Below are positions 8,915-17,770 of a stretch of 64,000 nt of DNA, piece by piece (within the stretch, counting starts at the first letter, position 1; every line of letters begins with the position of its first letter). The DNA comes from Azospirillum sp. TSO35-2 (GTDB lineage Bacteria; Pseudomonadota; Alphaproteobacteria; Azospirillales; Azospirillaceae), in contig NZ_LGRA01000018.1 of NCBI RefSeq assembly GCF_003116095.1, positions 377,430 to 441,429 of the forward strand, written 5' to 3'. The notes below the pieces were generated by a model. The model was not told where the DNA came from. It saw nothing but the letters and a program-made list of their open reading frames with translations, and did no database searches. Both the position numbers and the translations under genes were made by a program.

Positions 8915-10120
8915 TCAGGGCTGGTCCGCGGATTCCAGGATCGGGGTGCGGCGGGCCTTGGCCCACAGGACACCCTGCGTGCCGCGCGCATAGCCGATCA
9001 GCCCGTGCAGCGCCCCCAGGTTGGAGGCGGTCAGATAGTAGGCGACATGCGGCAGGCGCCATTTCCGGCCCGACCGCTCCAGCAGCAGGCCGAGCAGGGC
9101 CAGACCGTAGAAGCCGGCCTGCAGGACCAGCAGGACCAGCATCGGTGCCGGCATCGGCCAGTCCAGGGCGAGCGCCGCGTTGCCCAGCAGGGCGCCGACC
9201 ATCAGCAAGGGGAGCAGCAGTCGCAGAAACTTGTGCGCGAACAGGCTGAACACCGCCTGCGGTCGCTGCCACGGCCAGTTGGCCGGTCGCAGCAGAATCT
9301 GGTAACGGCCGGCGGTCATCCGCCGTCGGCGCGCAACCTCGTCGCGCACCGAGGTCGACGGGTATTCCCAACAGACGGCGGTTTCCTCGCACACCACGCG
9401 ATAGCCGCTGCGCTGGACCGCCAGCCCGAGATAGGCGTCGTCGTTGATGATCGTCTCCGGGACCGGCCGGTACAGCGCGCGGCGGATCGCCAAGATCTCG
9501 CCAACGACGGACACGGTCGAGCCAACGGCGCTTTCCCAGCAGCGGATCCGGTTTTCGTAGCGCCAATACCAGCCGTCGGGTTCGCCGACGGGGGAGACGC
9601 GGCCCTGAGCGTCCGCCGCCTTCACCATCTTTCGGCCGCTGACGCAGCCGACGGACGGGTCGGCGAAACCGGCGACGAGGCGGCGCAGGGCGTCCGTCAG
9701 GTAAAAGGCGTTGGCGTCGGAGAAGACCAGAATCTCGCCGGTCGCCACCGCGGCACCGCGGTTCATCGCCGCCCCCTTGCCCCGCCGGCGCGGGTCGTGA
9801 AGACCAATGATGGCGCGACCGCCGGACTGCCCGGCGAACCGCTCGACCATGGCCGGGGTGCCGTCGTCCGAGCCGTCGGAGACGACGATGATCTCCAACT
9901 GCGGATAGTCCAGCTCCAGGGTGTTCTGCAGCTTGGCCAGGATGGTTTCGGCCTCGTTGAAGGCCGAGATGATCATCGACACCGTCGGCGTGAGCGGCCT
10001 CTTGTCCACCGGCCGGGGACGGAGCGACGCCAACGCCAGCATGATCGCTGGGTAGCCGACGTAATGGAATCCCTGCAGGACGATACAGGCGAGCGTCGTG
10101 ATGATCAGGAACTGCGACAT
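8915..10120 (-). CDS. Glycosyltransferase family 2, membrane-anchored
   Basis: A 401-residue GT-A enzyme. An N-terminal membrane segment (residues 4-32) is followed by the GT2 domain: VSMIISAFNEAETI at 47-60, SDGSDDGT at 81-88, FSDAN at 133-137, and later INDDAYLG with an RRRMTAGRYQ block in place of the QxxRW motif. Several membrane segments close the protein, as in poly-beta-glycan synthase-like GT2 enzymes. The open frame extends much further upstream, but that part is antisense-like arginine-rich sequence; the ATG at 10120 has GGAG 8 bp upstream. It may extend the repeat unit or transfer a side sugar. It is within the exopolysaccharide operon. Confidence 0.87.
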   Translation of the reverse strand: MSQFLIITTLACIVLQGFHYVGYPAIMLALASLRPRPVDKRPLTPTVSMIISAFNEAETILAKLQNTLELDYPQLEIIVVSDGSDDGTPAMVERFAGQSGGRAIIGLHDPRRRGKGAAMNRGAAVATGEILVFSDANAFYLTDALRRLVAGFADPSVGCVSGRKMVKAADAQGRVSPVGEPDGWYWRYENRIRCWESAVGSTVSVVGEILAIRRALYRPVPETIINDDAYLGLAVQRSGYRVVCEETAVCWEYPSTSVRDEVARRRRMTAGRYQILLRPANWPWQRPQAVFSLFAHKFLRLLLPLLMVGALLGNAALALDWPMPAPMLVLLVLQAGFYGLALLGLLLERSGRKWRLPHVAYYLTASNLGALHGLIGYARGTQGVLWAKARRTPILESADQP

Positions 10121-10158
10121 GCGCTGCACTCCGGACGGTGGCACGGAACGGTGGTGCG

Positions 10159-11385
10159 TCAGGACGTCGACGACCCCGGACGGGGGCCGGCCATCGCCTC
10201 GGGCCGTCCGGGCGGTCCGTGTTGCCGGACGCGCAGCGCCACCTCGTCGTAGAGGGCCAGCGTTTCGGCCACCATGCGCCCGGTGTCGAAGCGTGCCGCG
10301 ACCATCCTGCGCGCCTCCGCCGCCATGGATGTCGCCGCTGTGCGGTGGTTCATCACCCAGTCCAGCCCGGCGGCAAGGTCGTCGACGCAGCCGGGCTTCA
10401 CCAGCCAGGCGTCGCGCCGGTGGGTGAAAAGCTCGGTCAGCCCGCCGATACCGGAGAGGATCAGCGGGAGTTCGGACTGTGCCGCCTCCAACGCCGCGTA
10501 GGGAATGCCTTCCATCAGGGACGGCAGGCAGAAGGCATCGGCGTCGGCCAGTATGTTCGCCACGTCGCTGCGGAAGCCGGTGAAGTGGACGATGCCGCCG
10601 AGTTCGAGTTGCGCCGCGCACTCGCGCAGCCGGGCATCCTCGCGCCCGTCACCGACGATCACGCAGCGCAAGGCGGGATGGCGCTCCCGCAGCAGCGCCA
10701 CCGCCCGCAACAGCACGTCGTGGGCCTTGACCGGCTCCAGCCGGCCAATCGCGGCGACGACGAAGCTGTCGCGGTCCCAGCCGAGCGCCGTGCGCAATCC
10801 GGCCGGTTCCGGTGTCGCCGGGGCCGGTGCGATGCCGTTGCGGCTCAGCAGGATGCGGTCGTCCGGAACACCCAATCCGCGCAGGTACTCGTGGATGCTG
10901 CCGGAGATCGCGATGAAGCGTGCGCCGGCCCACAGGTTCAGCCGCAAGGCCCCCTCGTGCAGCAGGGCGCGGGGCAGGGCGCCGTGGGCCTTGCGGTAGA
11001 TCGAATGGACCGTCGACACGCAGCCCCGTCCGCCCGCCGCCCAGGCCGCGACGCTTCCCCAATATTGCGATTGCGGGTTGTGAGCGTCGATGACGTCGTA
11101 TCCCTGCGACACCATCAGGGAGCGCAGGGCGAGCGCCAGGCGCGGGTCGCTCCGCGCGTGGGCGAGCGGCGCCGTCCGCAACCCTTCGGCCGCCAGCGCG
11201 CGGTGCAGGTCCGATCCGTCGATCACGGCGACGGCGTAGCGCCGTCCCGCGGCGTGCAGCGCCCGCGCCATCTGGCGGACGCGCACGTCGGCACCGCCGA
11301 AGCGCAGGGAGAGCGCCAGCAGCAGCACCGACGGGCCATCGGCCGAGGCGGGCTTTGGCGCGGACGGCCGGGCGGCGCCGGTCAC
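10159..11385 (-). CDS. Glycosyltransferase family 4
   Basis: A 408-residue GT-B enzyme. The glycine-rich acceptor loop LSLRFGGADVRVRQMA is near the N-terminus, and the donor domain has GRLEPVKAHDVLLRAV, CVIVGDGREDARLR and SLMEGIPYAALEAAQSE. The GTG at 11385 overlaps the stop codon of the upstream CpsD-like gene by 4 bp (GTGA), which fixes the start and implies translational coupling. The longer open frame upstream is the shadow of that gene. It should add one sugar during assembly of the exopolysaccharide repeat unit. Confidence 0.87.
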   Translation of the reverse strand: MTGAARPSAPKPASADGPSVLLLALSLRFGGADVRVRQMARALHAAGRRYAVAVIDGSDLHRALAAEGLRTAPLAHARSDPRLALALRSLMVSQGYDVIDAHNPQSQYWGSVAAWAAGGRGCVSTVHSIYRKAHGALPRALLHEGALRLNLWAGARFIAISGSIHEYLRGLGVPDDRILLSRNGIAPAPATPEPAGLRTALGWDRDSFVVAAIGRLEPVKAHDVLLRAVALLRERHPALRCVIVGDGREDARLRECAAQLELGGIVHFTGFRSDVANILADADAFCLPSLMEGIPYAALEAAQSELPLILSGIGGLTELFTHRRDAWLVKPGCVDDLAAGLDWVMNHRTAATSMAAEARRMVAARFDTGRMVAETLALYDEVALRVRQHGPPGRPEAMAGPRPGSSTS

Positions 11386-12038
11386 GGCAGCCGGCTCAGC
11401 ACGACGCCGCGCAGGTGGCCGCCGGCGGCTTGCAGCCGCTGCCCGACCTCGGCCGCCAGATCGACCGAACCGCGATGGCCGTTGATCACCAGCACCACTC
11501 CCGTTGCCATGCTGGCGATCAGCGGGCCCTCCGGCGAGAAGGCGGAGCGGTTGGAATCGATCAGGATCAGGTCGAAGCTGCTGCGCAGCCGCATCATCAG
11601 GTGGAGGCGCAGGGCGGTCGCCGAGACGACCTCCGGCTTGGTCCCACCCCACAGCGAGGTGATCTGGAAGGCATCGGCCTGGGGCAACGGTCCCTGCGCC
11701 GGGGTGTTGATCCGCGCCGCCTCCAGCGACTGGCCCTCCGTCAGCAGGTCGCGGTCGTAGCCGGGTGGATCAGCCTCGACCAGCAGCACCCGGAGGCCGA
11801 ACCGGAAGGCGGCGACATGGGCGAGACCGAAGCAGATCGACGATGTGCCGTCGTCGGTGCCGACACCGATGAATTGGAGGACCTGGCCTTTTCCGGTGTC
11901 CCGATCGACCCCCAGGTTGCGGGCAAGCCGAACCATCTCCTCCTTGAACATGTGCGGAAGCGCGATGTCGGCGCAGGGTTCGAATTGCGTGCCCGGGCTC
12001 CCGAGCGGGCCCTGATGGGCGGCATAGAGCGGATCCAT
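11382..12038 (-). CDS. CpsD/CapB-like P-loop partner of the co-polymerase, with degenerate Walker A
   Basis: The 218-residue product has the fold order of BY-kinase/CpsD and MinD-like ATPases: FKEEMVRLARNL at 31-42, a P-loop position at 58-68 (GVGTDDGTSSI), RVLLVEADPPG at 83-93 in place of Walker A', and FDLILIDSNRS at 155-165 as Walker B. The invariant P-loop lysine is absent, so ATP binding is doubtful. No C-terminal tyrosine cluster is present. It is 62 bp downstream of the GumC/Wzz-like gene, the normal partner of such proteins. It may regulate polymer length without kinase activity; that is inference. Confidence 0.7.
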   Translation of the reverse strand: MDPLYAAHQGPLGSPGTQFEPCADIALPHMFKEEMVRLARNLGVDRDTGKGQVLQFIGVGTDDGTSSICFGLAHVAAFRFGLRVLLVEADPPGYDRDLLTEGQSLEAARINTPAQGPLPQADAFQITSLWGGTKPEVVSATALRLHLMMRLRSSFDLILIDSNRSAFSPEGPLIASMATGVVLVINGHRGSVDLAAEVGQRLQAAGGHLRGVVLSRLP

Positions 12039-12100
12039 GATCGTGCCTCACGTCTGATGGCGCGGCGATGTGGTGGGCGACGTGGGGGAGGCCCCCGCGG

Positions 12101-13411
12101 TCAGAGCGGTCTGTGCTGCAATTGCCGGGGGGCTCCGCCTCCGCCATATTCGATGACGGCAAGCACCGGAACCTTGAGCTGGCGTTCGATCTCGCGGATG
12201 GTCGGAGGCGCGGTCAGCACCCTCTGCTTCGGCCCGAGGCCCATCGCCAGCAGCATCGACAGCATCGTGCCGAGAACCAGCGCCAGGGCGGCCATGGTGT
12301 TCGGCCCCAGACCCGTGGGCTTGGGCGGGGGAAAGGCGCGGTCGACGACGCGGATGGTCGGCGCCTGCGCCTGCCGCAGCGTCTCGGCCGTCGTGGCGCT
12401 TTCCAGCATGCTGCGGTAATGGTCGTAGGATTTCTGCGCGTTCTCGTGTTCGAAATGCAGGCGCTGCAGTTCCTGGTCGCTGCGCGCGGCGGCGGCCAAC
12501 TGCCCGTCGATCTTGTTCAGCTGGTCGCGGAGGTCGGCCCGCCATTCCGGCGTCGACAGCCTCCGGGTGTCACCCAGCTGTTGGGCGATGGCGATGCGCG
12601 ACTGGGTCAGCACGCGCACCTGCTCGGTCAGCCCAACCGTGTTGGAGGAGGCGCGGATCACGCGGTCCATACGCCCGTCTATGTCGCGAAGCCGCGCCTC
12701 CGCCGCCTCCAACTGTCGCTGGAGGGGGGCATAGTCGACCTTGGCGAAATACTCCTCCCGCCTTTTGCGGAAGGTGTCGACCAACGTGTTCAGGGTCGTT
12801 GCGGCGATCTCCGGATTGGGGTGCGTGTAGCGGATCATCACGATGTTCGATCCCTCGACGCGACGGATGTTGATGCCCTCCGTCAGCCGTTCGATCGCCT
12901 TTTCGGTCGGGCTGGCGTCGGGGCGCGCGGCTCCCGCGGGGCCGGCGGCCGTAGTGGGGGCGGCGGACGCCACGTCGATCCCGATCTGGGCCAGCCATTC
13001 GCCGGCGCGGTTCCTGAGTGCGGCAAGGTCGAGCGACGGGGCGCCGACCGCTGTCCAAACCCGCTCCGCCAGGGATGGCGTCGGCGGTGGGGACGGGAAC
13101 ATGCCTTCGGGGGTGAGCTGGTCGACCACTTCGGCCTTGATGGTCCGGCTGTTGAGGATCTGCATTTCCGAGCCGATGGCTTCCGCCAGGTTGACCCGGA
13201 TGCCGCCGTCATACCGGCCGGTGGGCGACAGGCTGTTGTATTCCTCCTTGTAGATGAGCAGCAGGCTCGATTCGACCTGGTAGAGGCGGGGAAGGGTGTA
13301 GATGACCACGGAGGCCGCCCCGGCGATGAGCGCCGTCAACAGGGCGATCATCAGTTTGCGCTGCCAGATGGCAATCAAGGCCATGCGCAAGGTCAAGGTT
13401 TGCTGTTCCAT
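12101..13411 (-). CDS. Polysaccharide co-polymerase, GumC/Wzz type
   Basis: The 436-residue product has a membrane segment near residues 20-38, a long periplasmic coiled-coil region, and a second membrane segment near the C-terminus preceded by the proline-rich RAFPPPKPTGLGP typical of Wzz/GumC proteins. It should set chain length and link polymerisation to export. The ATG at 13411 has GAGGGGAA 5-6 bp upstream. It lacks a C-terminal kinase domain; the separate CpsD-like gene follows 62 bp downstream. An Ala-rich insert, AGPAGAARPDASPTE, lies midway. Confidence 0.87.
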   Translation of the reverse strand: MEQQTLTLRMALIAIWQRKLMIALLTALIAGAASVVIYTLPRLYQVESSLLLIYKEEYNSLSPTGRYDGGIRVNLAEAIGSEMQILNSRTIKAEVVDQLTPEGMFPSPPPTPSLAERVWTAVGAPSLDLAALRNRAGEWLAQIGIDVASAAPTTAAGPAGAARPDASPTEKAIERLTEGINIRRVEGSNIVMIRYTHPNPEIAATTLNTLVDTFRKRREEYFAKVDYAPLQRQLEAAEARLRDIDGRMDRVIRASSNTVGLTEQVRVLTQSRIAIAQQLGDTRRLSTPEWRADLRDQLNKIDGQLAAAARSDQELQRLHFEHENAQKSYDHYRSMLESATTAETLRQAQAPTIRVVDRAFPPPKPTGLGPNTMAALALVLGTMLSMLLAMGLGPKQRVLTAPPTIREIERQLKVPVLAVIEYGGGGAPRQLQHRPL

Positions 13412-13421
13412 GCTGTTCCCC

Positions 13422-15014
13422 TCACGGCTCTTGTGCTTGTGCCAGGCCGTGATCCTTCCCTGCGTCCGGGAAGGATCGGCCGGCGCAAAGCGCGGCTTGC
13501 CGAGGTGCGATGTGCGACAGGGCCAAAGCCACACCGACGTAGGACCAGAAATATCTGGCGAAGGCGTCGTGCAGGAAAATCGCGGCGACCATGTAGAGCA
13601 GCAGGCCGATGCCCACCGCCTCGACCAGCGACGCCGCGTCGTCCTCGCCGGCATCGAGCAGCCGGCGGCGGCCCGACAGCACGCCGTGGAAGGACGCCCA
13701 CAGCACCGCGCCGAGCACGATCAGTCCGAGCACGCCCTTTTCCGCCGCGGTTTGCAGGTAGAGGCTGTGGGCGGAACGGTCGGAGCCACGGACCATCAGC
13801 CCCTGATTGAGTGAGTATTGCTGAAAGTTGGATTCGTAGTTGCCGGCGCCGACCCCCAGGAACGGGTGATCCCGGAACATCTCGATGCCGGCCGTCATCT
13901 CGCCGACGCGGCCGGCGACCGACGGATCGGTGTAGACGGTGACGCTGCTGTGGTCCTGGAACGGCAGGCCGTACTGCATGCGTCCCTTGAACTCCTCCGG
14001 CAGCGCGAACACCGCGGCGGCCACGGCCAGCACCACCAAGCCCCACAGGGCCGGGGACCGGCGGTGCCGCCAGACCATGAAAGCGCCGAGCAGGGCCAGC
14101 GCGATGGCGGCGCCCCGTGAAAAGGAAGCGACGATTCCGGTCACGCCGGCCAGGAATGACCAGCCGGCGATCAGCCGCAGCGGCCATGCCCGTTCGCGGA
14201 TGAGACGGTCGAGGGCGACGGCGGTTACCATCAGCATGGACTGTGCGAAGTAATTGGCGTCCGGAAGCGGTCCGGACGCGCGTGGCGCATCGACCTCGCC
14301 GGTGATCTGATGGATCGCGCTCATGGCAAAGCCGCCGAACTGCTGCGCGAAGTCCCCGGAAACCGTCTGGTAGGTGACGAGGGTGCCTATGACGCCACCC
14401 GCCAGAATCCAGCTCCACGCCGCCAGCCGGAGCTGGCGGACGTCGGTGACCAGCGCGATGAGGAGAACCGCGACCAGGATGTCCTTCACGTGGCTGAACA
14501 GGACCTCCTGGGTTCGGTCCAGGTCGCGTGCGTAGAACAGCGACAGCGCCATGGTCATGATGAACAGCACCGGCGTCATCAGCGCACCGGCGTTGAACGG
14601 CCGGCGCCGGCCCAGGACCGCCGCATGCCCGATCAGCACCGCGCCGACGTAAAGGACGAGCGTGCGGCCGAGGTCGGGAATGCCGTGGTGCAGTTCCGCG
14701 ACATAGGCGAGGTTGGTTTGCACCGACAGCAGGATGAAGAGCAGGCTCAGCTTCGGCTCGATCAGGATCGCCACGGCCGCTGCTGCCGCAGCGGCGATTA
14801 CGGCCGCCTTCAGCGGGTCTCCGAAGGCGACGGCGGCGATCCCGAGGACGGCAACGGCGGCGAATGCCGCCGGCAGCCAGCGACGGAAGGCAAGCCTGCT
14901 GGGTCGTGGCGGGGCCGTCGGCGACGCGCTCCCGCTCCGTGTGCCATCTTGCCAAAGCCCGTCGGACCAGGGTGCGGGGGGGCGCTCGGCGTATCCGGCG
15001 ATCGGGTTCGACAT
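13422..15014 (-). CDS. O-antigen ligase/polymerase family protein (Wzy_C)
   Basis: A 530-residue integral membrane protein with 10-12 hydrophobic segments. The large periplasmic loop carries PFLGVGAGNYE and SAHSLYLQTAAEKG, the hallmark blocks of Wzy_C-type O-antigen ligases and exopolysaccharide polymerases. In this operon, with a flippase and co-polymerase, it most likely polymerises the repeat units in the periplasm. It starts 1 bp after the stop codon of the priming transferase gene and ends 10 bp before the co-polymerase gene, so the three are tightly coupled. Confidence 0.87.
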   Translation of the reverse strand: MSNPIAGYAERPPAPWSDGLWQDGTRSGSASPTAPPRPSRLAFRRWLPAAFAAVAVLGIAAVAFGDPLKAAVIAAAAAAAVAILIEPKLSLLFILLSVQTNLAYVAELHHGIPDLGRTLVLYVGAVLIGHAAVLGRRRPFNAGALMTPVLFIMTMALSLFYARDLDRTQEVLFSHVKDILVAVLLIALVTDVRQLRLAAWSWILAGGVIGTLVTYQTVSGDFAQQFGGFAMSAIHQITGEVDAPRASGPLPDANYFAQSMLMVTAVALDRLIRERAWPLRLIAGWSFLAGVTGIVASFSRGAAIALALLGAFMVWRHRRSPALWGLVVLAVAAAVFALPEEFKGRMQYGLPFQDHSSVTVYTDPSVAGRVGEMTAGIEMFRDHPFLGVGAGNYESNFQQYSLNQGLMVRGSDRSAHSLYLQTAAEKGVLGLIVLGAVLWASFHGVLSGRRRLLDAGEDDAASLVEAVGIGLLLYMVAAIFLHDAFARYFWSYVGVALALSHIAPRQAALCAGRSFPDAGKDHGLAQAQEP

Positions 15015-15015
15015 G

Positions 15016-15714
15016 TCAATGTCCCCGGGCCAGTGCCCACGCCGTCCTGTAGATGATCAGGAGGTCCAGCAGCAGGCAGCAGTTGCGGACATAGGTCACG
15101 TCGTAGCGGACCCGCTGCTCGAACAGCATGCCGTCACGGTCGATGACCTGGGCAAGGCCGGTGATCCCCGGCCGTACCGCCAGCCGCTCAAGCTGCCATG
15201 TGTGATAGGTGTCGGCCGGGAAGGAGGTGGGGCGGGGGCCCACCAGCGACATGTCGCCCTTCAGCACACTGTACAGTTGGGGGATTTCGTCGAGACTGAG
15301 TCTCCGCAAATAATACCCTACTTTTGTAATGCGAGGGTCGTTCTTTATTTTAAAATCTGGCCAAGTTAGTTCATTTTTCTCAGACAATTCTTTTTTGAGT
15401 TGTTCGGCGTTTGGGACCATGGTTCGGAATTTGTACATGGTGAAACGGCGGCCTTGCAGGCCGGTGCGTTGTTGTCCGAAAAATATCGGAGCAGACGGAT
15501 GTTCCAATTTCACCAGAGAGGCACAGACCAGGAAGAGTGGCAGCAAAACCACCACAGCTATGATCGTTACGATCAGATCAAACACCCGCTTACGGCTTGC
15601 ATAGGCGGCAGCTCTTCTTGGTTTTCCCCCATACATCATGGACGAAAACCAGCTCTCCGGGATAAAGTCTTTCTCTGTGTAGGCAGCTCCACTGTAGGCG
15701 GCTTCGTTCGACAT
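15016..15714 (-). CDS. Priming sugar-phosphate transferase (polyprenyl-phosphate glycosylphosphotransferase)
   Basis: The 232-residue product is a monotopic bacterial sugar transferase: KRVFDLIVT at 42-50, one membrane segment at 46-68, MYKFRTM at 93-99, and the block LRRLSLDEIPQL at 136-147 followed by KGDMSLVGPRP. It transfers a sugar-1-phosphate to undecaprenyl phosphate, the first step of repeat-unit synthesis. GGAGGACGCG lies directly before the ATG at 15714; an in-frame upstream extension lacks such a site. It is the first gene of the exopolysaccharide operon. Its 3' half (about 15300-15600) is markedly AT-rich compared with its neighbours, a possible sign of transfer. Confidence 0.9.
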   Translation of the reverse strand: MSNEAAYSGAAYTEKDFIPESWFSSMMYGGKPRRAAAYASRKRVFDLIVTIIAVVVLLPLFLVCASLVKLEHPSAPIFFGQQRTGLQGRRFTMYKFRTMVPNAEQLKKELSEKNELTWPDFKIKNDPRITKVGYYLRRLSLDEIPQLYSVLKGDMSLVGPRPTSFPADTYHTWQLERLAVRPGITGLAQVIDRDGMLFEQRVRYDVTYVRNCCLLLDLLIIYRTAWALARGH

Positions 15715-16464
15715 CGCGTCCTCCTCGCGGCACCGCCCTGTCGCCCGTCTGGCCGATGTCATGTGCGTGGCTCTGGAGACGGCAGGTCCCCAGCGCGTGG
15801 TGGGGCGTTCCGTCACGCAGGATCATTGCGGTCGCCACCGAAGGCGCCGGGTCTGTCCGCAGCCAGTGCTCTTTTTGGTCGTCCGTTCGTGTGCGATTGG
15901 TCAGGTGCGATTGATCAGGCGTGCTTGGTTGTGGTTCTTAGGCACGAAGCCAGTGTCCAGTCCACGTAGTCAATGAACAGGTAGCGCCAAGAAGTCCAAT
16001 TAGACGTCCCGGTCGCAAAATCATAATCCGCCATGGTGCCAATGCCGTAAATATGTCGGTCATCAATTATCGTCTAAATCTTTCGGAATATGGAGCCTAT
16101 ATTGCCTTTTGTACGCAGTAATTTTGACTTTAACGGAACGAGTCCAGTCCAAATCTAAGAGGCCTGGATATTATCACGACTCCATATTATTGGAAAAGGC
16201 TAAAGTAGCTAGGAAATTCTCCTAAATCAGCGAGGTGTGCACGCATTCGTAAATCTCCGATTTACTGAACACTATGCCACTATCACCAGCGTAAGGTTGT
16301 CAGATTAATTCGTTGGAAGTTTCGCATATCCGCTTCATTGTTGAAAGCGGTCGCGCCGCCCAATCAAAAGGAGATGGGGCCTGTAATCCACGCACGAAAG
16401 AGATGAACCGTTCAAATGTCTTTAATAATGAGAATATATAGTAAACAGACTTAACTTTCTATGG
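15715..16464. promoter_or_regulatory. 750-bp AT-rich non-coding region upstream of the exopolysaccharide operon
   Basis: No convincing ORF with a ribosome-binding site is present on either strand. Base composition falls well below that of the surroundings, most strongly at 16000-16460, with runs such as AATATATA near 16432. Since the 11-gene exopolysaccharide operon begins at 15714, its promoter and regulatory sites should lie here. I could not assign a -35/-10 pair with confidence. Confidence 0.5.
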
Positions 16465-17529
16465 TCATCGGTGAGAAGTCGGTCGAATTTGAACGACATC
16501 GAATCCGAACGGGCCGCCGTCGCACGACATGGCGCGGAGTTTCTGGCGAAACAGCAATGGGCCGGAGCGGTCCTTGTCGTCGATGCCCCGGCCATCGACG
16601 AACCCCATCAGCAGGCGTCCATCGGGATGCTCCCCGAACCACCGGCGGATCAGGTGGATGAACATGTAGGGACCGAGCCCGTTGATCTCCGGCAGGGTGG
16701 CGCCGGCGTTGTAATGCAGGGTCGGCCCGTAGGCGATGCCATAGAACACCGAATGGACCTTGCCGCCGTGGCGCAACAGCGTCATTCGGGCGTAGCGGCG
16801 AAAGATGACGATCTTCACGGCGCGCGCCAGATAGTCGGTCACGAGATTGATCCGGACACCGCGTTTGGCCAGCACCGCCCTGCGGAGGAGCGAGAGATGA
16901 TGCATGGCGCGGAAGATGGCGAGCCCGCGATACTCCTCGATCCGCGGCGGTTCGCTCATCTTTTCCACCGCGGCGACGTTGCGGCGGATGTTGGCGCTGA
17001 CGCCCTTGACATACTCTTCGAAGGAGGCCCAACGGCGGAAATCGACGACATCCTGATAGCCCCCGACGTCCCCGGTCGGTACGACCCCGGGGATGGCGAG
17101 GATCTTGCCCGGGTAATCGGTCTCCACGGTCCAGTTGGAGCCGTAGCGGTAGTGCCCCGGACCGGCCGTGGCGATCGCCAGGGCAAAACAGTCGTGCCAG
17201 AAATCTTTGCACCCGGGAGCGAGGATAAGGCTGTCAAGGAAGATGCGCTTTGCGCCGCGGATCGCCAGCGCGCATTGGCCGATCTTCCGGTCCGGTCCGT
17301 CGGGCTGATCGAGGAAGAATTCCATGGCGAGCACCCGGCCACGCAACCGGTTCAACCGCACCATGATGCCGGCGCTGGGGAAAGAGGCGCGGCAGCGTTG
17401 CGCAAAGTCATCCCACGCCACCAGGTCGACCGTCGCCATCACACGCACCGACACGCGGACCGGTCCGGCTGCCGCTGCCTCAAGCCTGGATGACGGTGTC
17501 GCATCCGAATTCGCGTCCATCTTGCCCAT
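16465..17529 (-). CDS. Conserved hypothetical protein, possibly GNAT/FemAB-like
   Basis: A 354-residue soluble protein without signal peptide or membrane segment. A clear AGGAGG ribosome-binding site lies 6 bp before the ATG at 17529. The C-terminal half (VHSVFYGIAYGPTLHYNAG, then LGPYMFIHLIRRWF and LMGFVDG) has the strand-helix pattern of BioF2-like or FemAB-like acyltransferases, but no motif proves this. It lies between the exopolysaccharide operon and the carbohydrate-binding-module gene, in the same orientation, so a role in surface-polymer modification is plausible. I cannot assign a function. Confidence 0.5.
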   Translation of the reverse strand: MGKMDANSDATPSSRLEAAAAGPVRVSVRVMATVDLVAWDDFAQRCRASFPSAGIMVRLNRLRGRVLAMEFFLDQPDGPDRKIGQCALAIRGAKRIFLDSLILAPGCKDFWHDCFALAIATAGPGHYRYGSNWTVETDYPGKILAIPGVVPTGDVGGYQDVVDFRRWASFEEYVKGVSANIRRNVAAVEKMSEPPRIEEYRGLAIFRAMHHLSLLRRAVLAKRGVRINLVTDYLARAVKIVIFRRYARMTLLRHGGKVHSVFYGIAYGPTLHYNAGATLPEINGLGPYMFIHLIRRWFGEHPDGRLLMGFVDGRGIDDKDRSGPLLFRQKLRAMSCDGGPFGFDVVQIRPTSHR

Positions 17530-17686
17530 GTTCGCCCTCCTGCCCGGTGATCGCTGCGGTCCGGCGGCGCGCGCCTCGGCGAATCTATAGCAGCGCTCTC
17601 CCCGGGCTTGGTTGCTACGGGGTGGGTAGAACTTTCCGAGGAGTTTTGCGCGAAAGTGGAACGGAGGGGCAGCGCATCGGGACAGG

Positions 17687-17718
17687 AAAAGGCCACGGTC
17701 CCGTTCGGGACCGTGGCC
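17687..17718 (-). terminator. Rho-independent terminator after the carbohydrate-binding-module gene
   Basis: A perfect 12-bp stem (GGCCACGGTCCC at 17691-17702 pairing with 17707-17718) around a GTTC loop is followed on the minus strand by four T residues (AAAA at 17687-17690 on plus). It lies about 50 bp beyond the stop codon of the minus-strand gene at 17771-19099. Confidence 0.85.
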
Positions 17719-17770
17719 TAGCGTTCACGCCTGATGCCGGGCGGCTACCGGCTGCCGCCCGGCGCCGGCC

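Noticed and set aside
7670..10252. An open plus-strand frame of 860 codons antisense to two glycosyltransferase genes
   Set aside because: It is rich in Arg, Gln, Asp and Gly, has no recognisable domain, and lies exactly opposite genes with clear motifs. It is a high-GC antisense shadow.
12101..12419. Possible fusion of a kinase domain to the co-polymerase
   Set aside because: The co-polymerase ends shortly after its second membrane helix; the P-loop-like protein is a separate gene 62 bp downstream.
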